Part shown: piece after piece, positions 1-11,591 of the stretch
Layout: the number at the start of each line of letters is the position of its first letter
How positions within the stretch are numbered: position 1 is the stretch's first letter
Origin: Plantago ovata
Taxonomy: Eukaryota; Streptophyta; Magnoliopsida; Lamiales; Plantaginaceae
DNA: 64,000 nucleotides
NCBI GenBank assembly: GCA_028274465.1
Contig: CM051455.1
Span: 90,602,871 to 90,666,870, forward strand
Direction: 5' to 3'
Program-made: the position numbers and the translations under genes
The notes under the pieces: generated by a model
Database searches by the model: none
Seen by the model: only the letters and a program-made list of their open reading frames with translations
Told to the model about the DNA's origin: nothing

Positions 1-1
1 T

Positions 2-1405
2 ACTGTTGTACCAAAACCAAGAGAGGAATGGACTTCCGACGAAGCCAAGAGATTCCGTCTTGATGGCCAAGCAAGAAACATCATCATTCGATCAACTCCG
101 GATACCATACAGTGCAAACTGTGGGGTGCTAAAACTGCTAAGGAAGCTTGGAAAATGGTTCAAGATCTTTGTGCTGGATCTCACAAAACCAAGGAAAACA
201 AACTTGAAGTACTTCAATTAAAGTTTCAAAACTTTAAACAAGGTACAAACGAGTCACTGGAAGACTTGGATTTCAGATTCACAACTCTTGTTAGTGAAAT
301 GGCAGCCTTGGGTGTTGGAAATCTTTACTCAGATTCTGAGAAGGTGAAAACCATCATCAGAAGTCTGAATCAAGAATGGATCCACACTCAGAATTTCTAT
401 TACAATCAAGGGATGCCAGATATTACACCAACAGAGTTGTTCTCTCATCTTGCTACTGTCATCTATGAGACAAAGCAAAGAGAAAATGTGTTTGCTGAAA
501 AATCGCAAAACATTGCTCTTGCTGCAAAGCCGTCATCTTCTGAAAAGAAGAATGATAAAGAGCCTACTGATGAAAACTCTTTGGTTGTCAAAAACATGAA
601 GAAATTCATCAGCAAGGAACTTGAAAGGCGAAAAGCAAAAGAGAAGCTGAAAAAGCATCTTGGTAACAATTACCATAAGTACAAGAATGAGACTAGCTCG
701 TTGAACAAGCAAGCTCAGCAAGCAACTTCATCAGAAGAACCAGCAGTTGGAAATGATCTCTGCTTTTACTGCAAAAAGCCGGGACACTTCAAAGCGAATT
801 GCCCTTTGCTGAAAGGAAAGTCTGCTGAAAATAAGAAGAAGTTCAAAATAGCTTTTATTGCTGAAGAAAAGAAGAAGCTTCAAGCAAAAATCGATGCATT
901 GTGCATTGATACTAGCTCTGAAGACAGTGAGGATGAAAGCTCAGACACTGACGATGAAGAAGCCACTCTAGATGTGGAGATTGGCAAAGAAGTTTGTCGA
1001 ATAGCTATGGAAGCTTATCCAGATGTGTCAAATTACGAGTTCTTCCTCATGGCTGGTCAGGTAAATAATCCTACCTCTGACTCAGACTCAGAAAGTGAAG
1101 ACGTGATTGACCTTGATATGATTCAAGGAGAACTCGAAAGATTTGAGAAAACTCTGAACAAACAGCAAGAGAAACTACAGATTGCTGAAATTCTGACCAA
1201 GCAGACTACTGAAAAGTATGTCTTGCTGAAGGAAGAGACAAAAGAAAAGGATGCTGAAATAAGGCGTCTTAAGAAGTTGATTGCTGAAGCTACAGAGAAG
1301 AATTCTCAAATGGCATTAGAATTGGAAGAATATCAGTCCTCAATTCTAAAGTTACTTGCTGAAATCCAAGAAATGAAAATGATGAAAATCAATTTCAAAT
1401 CTTAG
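2..1405 (+). pseudogene. Copia gag (fossil)
   Basis: The frame is open from the window edge, so the N-terminus is missing. Gag packages the element RNA into virus-like particles in the cytoplasm. A UBN2-type capsid region is visible (the AWKMVQDLCAG and LEVLQLKFQNFKQG stretches and the LATVIYETKQRE segment). It is followed by a CCHC zinc knuckle reading CFYCKKPGHFKANC near 760-800, the nucleic-acid binding part of nucleocapsid. After the knuckle comes an acidic stretch and a long predicted coiled coil (about 1120-1390, many E, K, L and Q), typical of the long SIRE gag. A lysine-rich spacer continues to about 2220 before the protease. Confidence 0.85.
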
Positions 1406-2229
1406 CTGACGCAAGTAATACGCTGACTGAACTAAACTCTTATTTGAGAGATCCATCTCAGAAAGAAGGTTTAGGTGCAACGTATGAAGGTGATGACGAA
1501 GAAATCTTGAGTAAAGATAAATCACCGATTTCCTTTGTACGTGCTACTGATAGTGGTCTACCAGAACTCTATCAGTTTGGTCAATCTAAGGTTGCTGAAA
1601 CATGCAATCAAGTACCTACGACCATAAAGCCCGCTGTTGCTACTCAAAGTAACAAGACTTTAAAAGAAAAACAGGTTGCTGAGAAGCAAACTGGAAAGAA
1701 GAAGGATGTTTTGAAGCATTCCGCCAAACAAGTTGTTGAAAAGCAAATTGTAAGTCAAAAGGCAAGATTACTAAAAGTAATCAGAAGACCTTTGCTGACA
1801 AACCTGAATCAAGTAAGGTTGCTGACACAAAAGCTCAGCATTCTCCGAAAAGTGGACTCGGTTTCAAAACCAAGCAAAGTCAACTTTTTCACGAGTATAA
1901 GCAAAGTCAGCAAAGATACTTCAAGGAGATGAAGAAAATCAAGCCTAAGAGTTCTGAAAAGACTCTTAATTCTAGGGCTAGAAGGAACCTTGCTAGAAAA
2001 TAACTTACTGAAAAGTATGTTCAGCAAAAAGGTCTACCGAGCAAGACACCATATCAGAAAGTGGACTTGATCAGCACGAATCAAAAGTCTTTCAGCTAAA
2101 AACCTCGTAGTTCCTCAGCAAGTAGAAAACAAGTCAAAGTTGAAAAACTTAAGTTTCCACTGGACGCATTCTTGAACATGTTAATGGACATCCACTATTG
2201 GATAATTAACTTGTTTGCTCTTGATTGTG

Positions 2230-5200
2230 CAGACTTCAGCCACGGAGACAAACGATGCAATCTGGCACTTTGATAGTGGTTGTGGAAAGCACATGACGGG
2301 CAACAAGAATAACCTTATAAACTATAGACGGTAGTCTAAAGGTCCAACAATAAGGTTTGCTGGTGGAGGCTCTGGTTCTACAAAAGTCTATGGTGACGTG
2401 AAGTTAGGATGCATAACCATTACTGGAGTTCTTTATGTCAAAAATCTTAAGTTTAACCTTTTCAGCATGAGTCAGTTTGCTGACAAAGGATACTTCATCA
2501 AAATGAAAAGTGATGAATGTAAACTTATAGATTTCGAGACTAAAAAGGTAATTATGATTTCAAGAAGATCAGGAGGCTTGTACACCGTAGGTTGTTCTTC
2601 AGCAATCGTTGAAAAATGCCTTGTCTCAGATCACGATTGCCTTGCTGAAAAAGCATGGTTATGGCATAAACGAACAAGTCATCTAAACTTCAAGACGCTG
2701 AATAAGATGTCTAAAAAGGCACTTGTAGTTAGATTACTTAAGGTTACTTTTAAGAAGGATGGTGTTTGCAATGCATGTCAGCAAGGAAAGCAAACCAAAT
2801 CATCTTTCAAGAACAAGGCAGTACCGTCAACTACAAAACCTTTACAAATCTTGCACATGGACTTGTTTGAATCTTCTTCAACAAGCTATGCTGGTAAGAA
2901 GTATGGTCTGGTCGTGGTGGATGACTATTCAAGATTTACTTGGGTAGTATTCATCAAGCACAAATCTGAAACGAGGACTGAAATACCTAACTTGCTGAAT
3001 AAGCTTGAAGTCATGAAAAATGACAAGGTAAAAGTCATAAGGACAGACCATGGCACTGAATTTTGTACCTCTAAAGGTATACAACATCAGTTATCCTCAG
3101 TAATAACACCACAGCAAAACGGTGTTGCTGAACGGAAGAATCGTACCCTGAAAGAAGCCGCAAGAACAATGCTTGTTGACACTGAAATAAGTGAGGCTTA
3201 CTGGGTTGAAGCGATTAATACCACCTGTTACACTCAAAACTGATGTTTGATTACTAAGGAATACAACAAAACTCCTTATGAATTGTTTGTTGGAAGACCT
3301 CCTAATATCACTCATCTAAGAGTATTTGGTTGCAAGTGTTTCGTTCTTAATAGTGGTAGAGAATACCTAAGAACATTTCAACCAAAGGCAGACGAAGCGA
3401 TATTTCTCGGTTACTCCTTGCACAGTAAAGCTTATAGAGTTTACAACAAAAAGGCACAAAACATTGAAGAATCAGTGCATGTTGTATTCTATGAAAAGAC
3501 ACAAGGAGTGCCTGCTGAAGAAGAAATATCAGAATGTATGAAAAAGTTAATCATACATGAGCAAAGAACTGCATCTAATGCTAGGCAAATCAAGTCAATT
3601 GAACTAAATGATGATTCTGACAATGACTCTCCTCCCCCAAGTCATGACAAGATAAATATAGTTCACGACAAAGAATTTCCAGCAAAAGACGCAGTTGCTC
3701 CGGAAGTTGCCTGCTGATGAGCTACCACAATCAAGCAATGCTGAACAAGCAGTTACTGATGAACCAATCTCAGCAGAGACACAAAATCCCAGTAGTACGG
3801 AACAAGTACATCCTGAAGAGTCACATGCTGATGAGCAAACATATCCTGATCCAACAAGCAGAAAACCTGTTAATAAATGGATTAGAGATCATCCCTCTAC
3901 GGATATGATTGGCGATATTAATAAACGCCAAGTGACTAGATCCAAATCTACTCATGGACTTTCTGAAGAAGCAACTGTCGTAGAAGTAGAATCATTGTTC
4001 TCTTGCTTTGTTTCAGAAATTGAACCTAAAACCATAGAAGAAGCTTTAAAGCATTCTGAATGGATAAAGGCAATGCAAGAAGAACTGGATCAATTCGAAA
4101 GGAACAATGTCTGGAACAAGCTGAGTGAGTCTGGTGAAGTAACAAGAAATAAAGCACGTTTAGTTGCTCAAGGTTACTGTCAGACTGAAGGATTGGACTA
4201 TGATGAGTCTTATGCACAAGTTGCAAGATTGGATGCAATTAGAATTTTCTTGGCCTTTGCTACTCACAATGACTTCATTGTTTACCAAATGGATGTTAAA
4301 AGTGCATTCTTGAATGGTGAACTTGCTGAAGAAGTCTACTTAGAACAACCCCCTGGCTTTGAACTTCCCTCAGAAATCAAGATGGTATACAAGCTTCAGA
4401 AAGCTGTATATGGTCTAAAGCAAGCACCAAGAGCATGGTATGATACCTTGGCTAAGTTCTTGCTGGAAAATGGTTTCAAGAAAGGTGTAGTTGACAAAAC
4501 CTTATTTACCATGAACCATGATGGTAAAATACTCTTAGTTCAAATTTATGTGGATGACATAATTTTAGGATCTAAGGACAAGCAACTTTGTGATGATTTT
4601 GCCAAACTCATGACAAACAAGTTTGAAATGAGTATGATGGAAAAATTGAATTATTTCCTAGGATTGCAAGTCAAGCAACTCAAAGATGGAATATTGACAA
4701 ATCAAGCAAAGTATGCAAAAGAAATGCTCATAAAGTTTAGGATCAAAGAGGAAGAGAAACCTGAAAAGATCCCTATGAGTGTTGGTACCAAATTGGGCTA
4801 TACTAAAGAAGATAAAAGTGTTGAAGAACACAAGTATAGGAAGCTCATTGGTTCCTTGTTCTACTTAACAGCAAGTAGACCTGACATTCAGTATGCTGTT
4901 TGTGTGTGTGCAAGATTCCAATCTGATCCAAGAGAATCACACTACAAAAAGGCAATCAAGATACTGAAATATGTCAAAGGTACAGTCAATGTTGGATTAT
5001 GGTATCCTAAAGATTCTGGACTAGAATTGGTTGGTTATTCTGATGCTGATCATGGAGGATCAACTCTTGATAGAAAAAGTACCTCTGGAACTTGTCAGTT
5101 TTTGGGTACTAGATTAATATCATGGTTCAGCAAGAAGCAAACCTGTGTTGCCAATTCATCCACTGAATCTGAATACATTGCAGCTGGTTGTTGCACAACT

Positions 5201-5520
5201 CAAATCCTATGGATTCAGCAACAATTAAGAGATTATGGTATTTCTGCAAAGAAAACACCAATCTTTTGTGATAATACAAGTGTTATTGCTATCACGCAAA
5301 ATCCTAAGTTTCACTCTAGGACTAAGCACATTGATATTAGACATCATTTCATTAGAGATCATGTAGAAAAAGGAGATATTGAGGTTGTGAAAGTAGGCAC
5401 TGATGATCAGCTTGCTGACATCTTTACAAAGCCCCTACCAGATAATAGGTTCGCAATGCTAAGGTATAACCTTGGATTGATTGAACTACCTCAATATAGG
5501 ATACATTTGGCAGAATGCTG
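2230..5520 (+). pseudogene. Copia pol: protease, integrase, reverse transcriptase, RNase H (fossil)
   Basis: Domains in order: an aspartic protease remnant near 2265-2600 (FDSGCGKHMTG, then the FNLFSMSQ stretch); a GAG-pre-integrase zinc segment near 2660-2800 (WHKRTSHLN, then CNACQQGKQ); an integrase core near 2830-3240 (DLFESS, VVDDYSRFTWV, then QQNGVAERKNRTL); an RT near 4030-4900 with [19 protein letters not shown] and the catalytic YVDDI box near 4548; and a Copia RNase H near 5030-5480 ([35 protein letters not shown]). These copy element RNA into DNA and insert it. The reading frame is broken in several places. RT and RNase H are the best preserved part. Confidence 0.88.
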
Positions 5521-6399
5521 AAACAGGTATTCAGCAAGCCAAAGTATTCTTACTTAAAAGCTCCGTCTACTAATTTCTTCTAAGAAATGATAGGTCACTA
5601 CATGTTTGCTGAAACATGCATTCAGCAAGTAATTCCTTCAAAACGGGTATTTGTTAAGAAACTTGATCACTTGCTGAGACAGGCACTCAGTAAGAGAAAA
5701 ACGTTAAGGATTGCTGAAACAGGCATTCAGACAATCAAAGATACTTTAACAGGTATTCAAGTATCAAGGGAATATTCTAAGACGGGAACTCAGAAAAAGA
5801 GCAAAACTCATTTCTCAGATTTTACAAAAGGATATCTCAAGTACAAAAGAATTTACTGATACGGAAAATCAGAAATATCTTTTAAACTTAAGAAAATATG
5901 AGATATCTAAGTAAGGGGGAACTTTCAACAAGTATCTAGGCTGTTAATGCAAACTCGCTGAAAAGATTCTTGTCTATTTCAGCAAGCAATCTAATCCCTT
6001 AAAACTCGATAAAATGAATTTGTGACGTTAATCGAGCACAGATAAACTCGTAATAATCATGACATGAAATACAATCATGGTCATTGATTAAAAGGAGTTA
6101 CTAATCTAACGGTTAATAAAACAAAGAGAGAGAATGCTCTGACGGTTTTAGTTAGTGGGCCACTACGCATTCAATGCAAAGGCTCCACTAACGCCTGTGT
6201 TTCTCTGTTTTACCCTTGGTGAGAGCTCAAATCGATTGAGTTTCTCACACATCAGAGTCACTATATAAAGGAGTTAGAGAAATGACAAAATTCTTTAACT
6301 CACATTTCCTTTCTCTGCAAATTTTAGCCTGAATCTACTGTACCTCCGGTCAAAAAAGCAAACTATCTTTTTCGTACACTTTCTTCTCTATAAAATGAA
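5521..6399 (+). other. Spacer between pol and the third frame of the SIRE-like element
   Basis: This is about 880 bases with no convincing gene. The first half repeats CATTCAGCAAG and TTGCTGAAA words. A short purine run lies near 5911-5922. The second half (6240-6399) looks like a plant promoter and leader: a TATA box at 6262-6269, then about 130 bases of pyrimidine-rich leader before an ATG at 6400. Confidence 0.6.
6262..6269 (+). promoter_or_regulatory. TATA-like box upstream of the third frame
   Basis: TATATAAA lies in ACTATATAAAGG, about 130 bases before the ATG at 6400 that opens the third frame. The intervening leader is pyrimidine-rich, as in plant 5' UTRs. This is a candidate internal promoter; no transcription evidence is available here. 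Confidence 0.4.
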
Positions 6400-6464
6400 A
6401 TGGCACCAAAGAGACAGTCCTCTAAGTCCTCAAAGTCGTCTAAGGTTGACAGTGCTGAGAAACT
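6400..6464 (+). pseudogene. Start of the SIRE-like third (env-like) frame (fossil)
   Basis: The frame opens with MAPKRQSSKSSKSSKVDSAE, a basic and serine-rich start. It is cut by the LTR of the Athila-like element that begins at 6465. Related sequence resumes at 9255. In SIRE/Maximus elements a frame at this position is called envelope-like because of its location and predicted coiled coils; a true envelope role is unproven. Confidence 0.55.
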
Positions 6465-7725
6465 TGATGAATGTGTATTTGACACTTTCATTCGAGTCTT
6501 TTTCACCTATTTTAGCTATCCTCTATGTTAATTTAGCTATATTTTAGTACATTTTATTAGAATAGTGTCACGTTTCCCTTTAGATTTTATTTTACAGGTT
6601 TTGGTTGAAATTCGGAGATTTCTGGGCAATTATATTGAAGTTGACAAGGAATTGGTGTTCCAGAAGCCTATTTGGAGTATCTGAAGGTTTCCGGATAGGA
6701 TTTGAAGTCTAGGGGCCGAATCTGGAGGTTAGAAGGCTACTAGAAGTCATAAACCGAGTCCGAAAAGGTGAAGAAATCCAAAACCGCGTCGAAAACGCGG
6801 AAATTCCGCGAAATTACTAGGGGGCGAACCGCCGCAGCATGGGGCGAACCGCCCCAGAGTTTTTTCGGGCCTATATATAGTGCTCAGTTTTCTCTCCGAA
6901 AATCATATCTTTCCAAGCCTACTTTCTCACCTCTCTCTATAGTTTTAGGTAGGAACTTCCCGGGGCCTGTCCTGGGAGTTCCATAGCTTAGGGGATACTT
7001 TTTCATAGCAGTTTGGAGCTCGTAGGATCGCAATCATCCGGAGACTGACAACCTTCGGTAACTTTGTATCTTACTGTTTTATTCTACTTATTTTATATTC
7101 TTTCAATGTGTTTTCTTCTATGATTTCTGTTGATTGCATGCCTATTATGAGTAGCTAAACTTATCATTGGTGGTAGTATGTGAATTCTTAGCGAGGGAAG
7201 ATAATCATGCTAATGGCTATATCGCACATTATACTTCGTGTCATTGCTTTATTTCGTTGATCAGTTGTAACAAAAATTCTCGTATGTTGTATTGATCATT
7301 ATGCACAATTGGACACTAGTCGACCATCAGACCAATTATCTTCGTAGTGTTGAATAATTACGGAACACATTAGGACAATCGTGATTGACTAGTCAGACCA
7401 AATTATCTTCGTAGTGCTTAATACTTGCAACAGGACACTAGATTGATTCAAAGATCTCTATGCAAGACCGAGGAATTTATGCATGATTATCGACCCATTA
7501 TGTTAAGAAGGACCATACTATCACCAATCTCCATTATCTGCTAGAAACCCCCTATTGCTATCTGTCTGCTATTTTATATTCTCTTGTTAAATAGATAAAG
7601 CTTGTTATAGTCCTGAGAGAACGACACTCGAGTCATTCTACTGCTACACTACGGTTTTCGTTGTAGTTGTGGATTGCCTTTGGCTAAATAACAAATTTAT
7701 TTGATTGAATCTGACACGTTCATCA
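6465..7725 (+). repeat. Athila-like LTR, copy 1
   Basis: It is 1261 bases long, starts TGATGAATGTG and ends TTCATCA. U3 carries a palindrome CGCGGAAATTCCGCG (6796-6810) and GGCGAACCGCC boxes (6821-6856) just before a TATA box at 6871-6880. Downstream is an internal repeat with the core ATTATCTTCGTAGTG (two copies between 7330 and 7410). A PBS follows the LTR, so it is a 5' LTR. Confidence 0.85.
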
Positions 7726-7728
7726 AAT

Positions 7729-7746
7729 TGGCACCTTTGCCGGGGA
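7729..7746 (+). other. Primer-binding site of Athila-like copy 1
   Basis: TGGCACCTTTGCCGGGGA lies three bases after the LTR. It is a diverged form of TGGCGCCGTTGCCGGGGA seen in copy 2, which fits the 3' end of plant tRNA-Asp, the primer reported for Athila elements. Confidence 0.7.
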
Positions 7747-7854
7747 CAATACTCCTCTTTTCTGTTTAATTTGTTTATGTTTAGAGCTTTAGATTCCTAA
7801 TTCTATTAGTTTTAGTTTTCCTTTTTAATCTCTCTCTTATACTGCTTTCCTAGA

Positions 7855-9254
7855 GTGTGTATGCCGCATACATGTTCTGCAGGAACACAGCTTGCTAATT
7901 CAATTGCTGAGATCGACAGAGTCTACCACCAAAGAAGGCGACTACTTGAAAGGCGCGCACTAGAGGAAATAGAGGAAACCGATTTCTCTGAATCTCTAAT
8001 TAGTGTATTCAAGGAAACCGACGGAATGGAAGAAGCTACACCACTGAAGGCATGGGTTCAACCCACCAAGGATCTTATGAGGGGACCGACGATTGTTCTT
8101 TCGTCTGCAACCCGAGATCTGGAGATAAAGAACCACGCATTCCAACAACTTCCGAGGTTCTATGGCTTATCAAGGGAAGATGTGATGGGGTACTTGCACG
8201 ATATCGATGATTTCGTCAACCAACTCCCACGACCCGGAGCTGACATAACAACGGATGAGTTAAGGATGAAGGTTTTTGCTATGGGACTTGGCGACAGAGC
8301 CAAGTCATGGCTGAGTTCTCTTCCAGCAGGCTCGTTGGACACTTGGGAAAAGGTTTTTTCATCTTTCATGGAGAAATACTTCCCACACACTCTGACTACC
8401 GCGCTTAAGGCGCAGATCACTGGATTCAAGCAAGAGTATGATGAGACCATCTACACCGCGTTCGAGAGGTTCCAAGATCTCACGAACAAGTTCCCTCACA
8501 TTGGTTTTGAACTTTCCGACCTAGTCCAACACTTCTACAATGGACTAACCTTCGAGAACCAACAAGTGGTGGATTTCCAATGCCGAGGCAATATTTGGGA
8601 GGAAACCGCAGAAGCCGTCTGGGCAGTTTTCGAAAGGCTTGCTAAGGGTTCGCAGTTCAAGGACCCGAGAGCAATGGTTAGGAGACGTGGACTTAAAGCT
8701 TCACCAACTCAAGAAGCCCCTATGTACAGAGGGAATGGGGATCAATTGGAGTGATTTACCAACGAATTGAAGCAAGTCCTCAAGAGAGCCACCGGAACAA
8801 CTGTTTCGAACGAAGTATGCCGAATATGCAAGAACTATGGGCATGGGGCTCATATGTGCAGATTGGAGCTGGCATACGATGATGGCAACTGGGCTCGAGG
8901 AGGCAAAGAAGAAGCCTTTGCTACGGAGTTTGGCACTCAAGAAGTTAGCTACGGACAAGACGGTAGGAATCCTCGAGGTGGATTTTGGAGAAGAGGATAC
9001 CGTAACAATCAAGGATATGCACCGGCTAACCAAACTTATGGACCTAACCAAGACCGCAGTAGGCTAAACTATGGTAATGACCACTGCGAAAATCCCGCTC
9101 CGAAAGAGCCACCGAAGTCGAAGTCGGCTCAACTGATGGAGAACTTGCAGAAGATGGTTGATCACACACAAAGTTTTCACAAACGTTATGAAGAAGATTC
9201 TGAGAAGACTAGGGCAAGGCTCGATAAGTTGGAAGAGAGCACTAGGCTTGCCCA
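7855..9254 (+). pseudogene. Athila-like gag, copy 1 (fossil)
   Basis: A Retrotrans_gag domain lies at 8130-8650, with FQQLPRFYGLSREDVMGYLHD, then AKSWLSSLPAGSLDTWE and FMEKYFPH, all typical of the Athila and wider chromovirus-free Gypsy gag family. A CCHC knuckle reading CRICKNYGHGAHMC follows near 8818. The C-terminal part has a short coiled coil (MENLQKMVDHTQ onward) and ends abruptly where SIRE-like sequence resumes. Copy 2 is about 95% similar by eye. Confidence 0.85.
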
Positions 9255-11591
9255 AGAAAAAGAGGAAAGCTGATGATGACACTCAGACTGCAGCGTCATC
9301 AGCAAATCCTGTACCAAAGAGGAAAAGGACAAGTAACACAAGGAAGAAAACACTGGCTCGCAAGTCAGTTCCTATTGTCCATGACCTCTCAGACAATTCC
9401 TAGACAATTGCTGAAACGCAAGATCCAGTAGATGTTGACAAGGTAGTTACTGAAGCCTATGTCAGCAACATTGAAGTGTTTGCGGAAGCCTTCAATGATC
9501 GATTCAACGTTGATCCTTCTACTGAGAACAGACCACAAGGTAGTGGAAATGAAATTCCTGCCCAAGTCCCAGATATCTACATTGTAGATAATCTAGATAA
9601 TCCAACTATGGAACCAGCAAGTGATATTGCTGCTGATCTACAAAAAGCGGCACTTGCTGATGCTGCTGAAAAGATGGTTGCTGAACAAGCAACTCATCAA
9701 GTTGCTGAAACCCCGGTTGCTGAAGAACCAGTTGCTGAGACAACAATGGTTCAAGTTCCAGAAGTTGCTGAAACACAAGAAGCACTATTCAACGACGCAT
9801 CTCGTGATGCTGAGAATACTGGCCCAAGTTCACGAAAGACATCAATTGACAAAGTCCAGCTTGTACTGGAAGCTATAAGCCAACAAATGGAGTTGGAGAT
9901 TGAAGAATCATCCAACAAATCCATTGATGTCTTCATGACAAGCAGTGAGCTTAAAGGTCAAGATGCTTCTGCTCAACTTGTCATTTCAGAGACAAGGGAG
10001 ATTGCTGAAACCGCGCAGCTTTCTCAAACAGAGCAAGCCAAGAAGTCTGCTGAAGAAACAGTCCCAGAAAATGAAGAAACTGTTAATGCTGAAAGGACTG
10101 AGCCACAACCTGTCCTTCTTCAGCAGGTAGATAATTCAACCATCAGTAAACCTTCAAATTCTGAAACTTATTCTTTTGCTAATATTATGTTATCTCTACA
10201 GACTTCTCAAGATGCAATTCAGATGGTTGCTGAAGCCTCTGCACCAGAATCAACAATCCCTGCTCAGCAGGTAGTTAATGTTTTTGGTAATAAAACTAAG
10301 TTTGACAGCTTAGTACTTGTATCTAACTCAAATTTATTTCAGGATGAACAAATGGAGGATGCTACTCAAGCTCCTCAAGGAATGGAAATTGTACAACATG
10401 AGCTTGCTGAATCTCAACAGGTAATTCATGTTTCAGCTTTGAACTCAAAAGAAATTATCCAAACCAATCCTGATCTAAATATCATTCTTTTTCAGGCTCT
10501 AAAGGAGACCACTGAAGTGGTGCTCATCACTGAAGATCAACAAGTAAGTTCTGAGGAACTGTACTTGAATTTCAAGCGAACAACTTTGTCAAGAGTTGCT
10601 AAGTCCGTCAGCAACTGGCAAAGATACATGCGAATGGATTTCTCTGATCTCCTTCTTCTTCTATCTAATGAGAAAAAGAGATCTTCTCTGCTAAAGCTCG
10701 AGACATTCGTTCATTCCATACTTCCTGAAGAGATGTCATATTCTCAGCAAATGAGTTCAAATCTGATTGCTCAAATCAGAGAGAATATGAAGGCAAAATT
10801 CAAGAGTGCCTCTCCAGCTGAACAAGTTGTGATGCTCAAGGGTTCATTTGTACTCGTGGTGGCTGATCCCCACAAAATAAATGAGGAAGAGGAAGTAAAG
10901 AGTGTTGCTTTGTACAAGCATCTCGAGCTAGTAATTCTGACCGATGATGATGAAGAGGAAGAAGATGAAAACATTCCGACTGATCCCAGTGATGATGAAG
11001 GGAAAGATTCAAAGGAAAAGAAAGAAGATGATGATGACAATCAAGGTCCAAGTCCTGATGCTGGTGGCTTAAAATTGACAGTTGCTGAAAATATTCAACA
11101 AGACAATCAGCAAGCTGAACAACCACAAGCTCAGCATGAATCTCAACCTGCTCCTGCTGCTGAAAATCAAGCACCTATACAAGGTGCTGATACTGAAGAA
11201 GAATATGCCAGAAAAAGGGCTGGCTTGAAAAATGGCAAGAGCCAAATTTCTGATGCCAAGGTCACTGATGCAAACCTTGATGATGATGATGAATTGGATG
11301 AAGATTACCAACGCGCTCTACAGAACAGTCTATTGATCCATGCAAGGCACACACAGGATCTAGAAATTGGTGAATCTTCAGGACTAAGACCAAAGGAAGT
11401 CCCCTCCCTTCCTTTTACTACTGGCGAAACTCCAGTAATTGAGTCTCAAACGTTGCCTTCAGCAACTACTCAATTAAAACTAACTACTGGCGAAACTCCA
11501 GTCATTGAGTCTCAAACGTTGCCCTCAGCAACTACTCAATTAAAACTAACTACTGGTGAAACTCCAGTTTTTGAGTCTGAAGCGTTGTCAT
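9255..11591 (+). pseudogene. Remainder of the SIRE-like third (env-like) frame (fossil)
   Basis: This is a long, largely open frame on the same strand as the Copia pol and of the same composition. It begins with a basic, nuclear-signal-like stretch (KKKRKADDD and KRKRTSNTRKKT). A long acidic, glutamine-rich region full of VAE and AEE repeats follows, then a more ordered part near 10560-10860 (LYLNFKRTTLSRVAKSV, then LLKLETFVHSILPEEM), then a strongly acidic run (about 10950-11040). It ends in a 22-residue tandem repeat just before the next Athila LTR. I see no signal peptide, so a membrane or envelope role is not supported. SIRE-lineage third frames are the best comparison. It is broken by two insertions and at least one further break. 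Confidence 0.6.
11417..11590 (+). repeat. 66-bp tandem repeat, about 2.6 copies
   Basis: ACTACTGGCGAAACTCCAGT recurs at 11417, 11483 and 11549, a period of exactly 66 bases (22 codons, in frame). The encoded unit is TTGETPVIESQTLPSATTQL followed by KL. The third copy is cut by the Athila-like LTR at 11592. Confidence 0.9.

Larger units (their letters stand above)
1..6464 (+). mobile_element. SIRE-like Ty1/Copia retrotransposon, internal region (fossil; 5' end off window)
   Basis: The order is gag, protease, integrase, reverse transcriptase, RNase H, then a spacer and the start of a third reading frame. Integrase before RT is the Copia order. A long gag plus an extra same-strand frame after pol is the SIRE/Maximus layout. 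The 5' LTR lies left of the window. The element continues after an Athila-like insertion at 6465-9254 (third frame at 9255-11591). A piece of what looks like its LTR is at 15165, and a solo LTR probably of the same family is at 34288-36099. The word TTGCTGA recurs in gag, pol, the third frame and the LTR, which ties the parts together. It is broken, with roughly four to six breaks plus two large insertions. No age can be given without paired LTRs. Confidence 0.88.
6465..9254 (+). mobile_element. Athila-like Ty3/Gypsy element, copy 1 (fossil; 5' LTR, PBS and gag only)
   Basis: It inserted in the third frame of the SIRE-like element. It has an LTR (6465-7725), a primer-binding site (7729-7746) and gag (7855-9254). 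Pol and the 3' LTR are absent, and SIRE-like sequence resumes directly at 9255, so a deletion took the rest. Copy 2 at 11592 matches it over LTR and gag and diverges right after 9254, which fixes the boundary. It is truncated and has only a few other breaks in gag. Confidence 0.85.

Noticed and set aside
8160-9051. Minus-strand frames opposite Athila-like gag
   Set aside because: Shadows of gag; the same shadows appear opposite copy 2 and have no protein features.
10771-11174. Serine-rich and histidine-rich minus-strand frames
   Set aside because: Mirror frames of the acidic part of the third frame on the plus strand.
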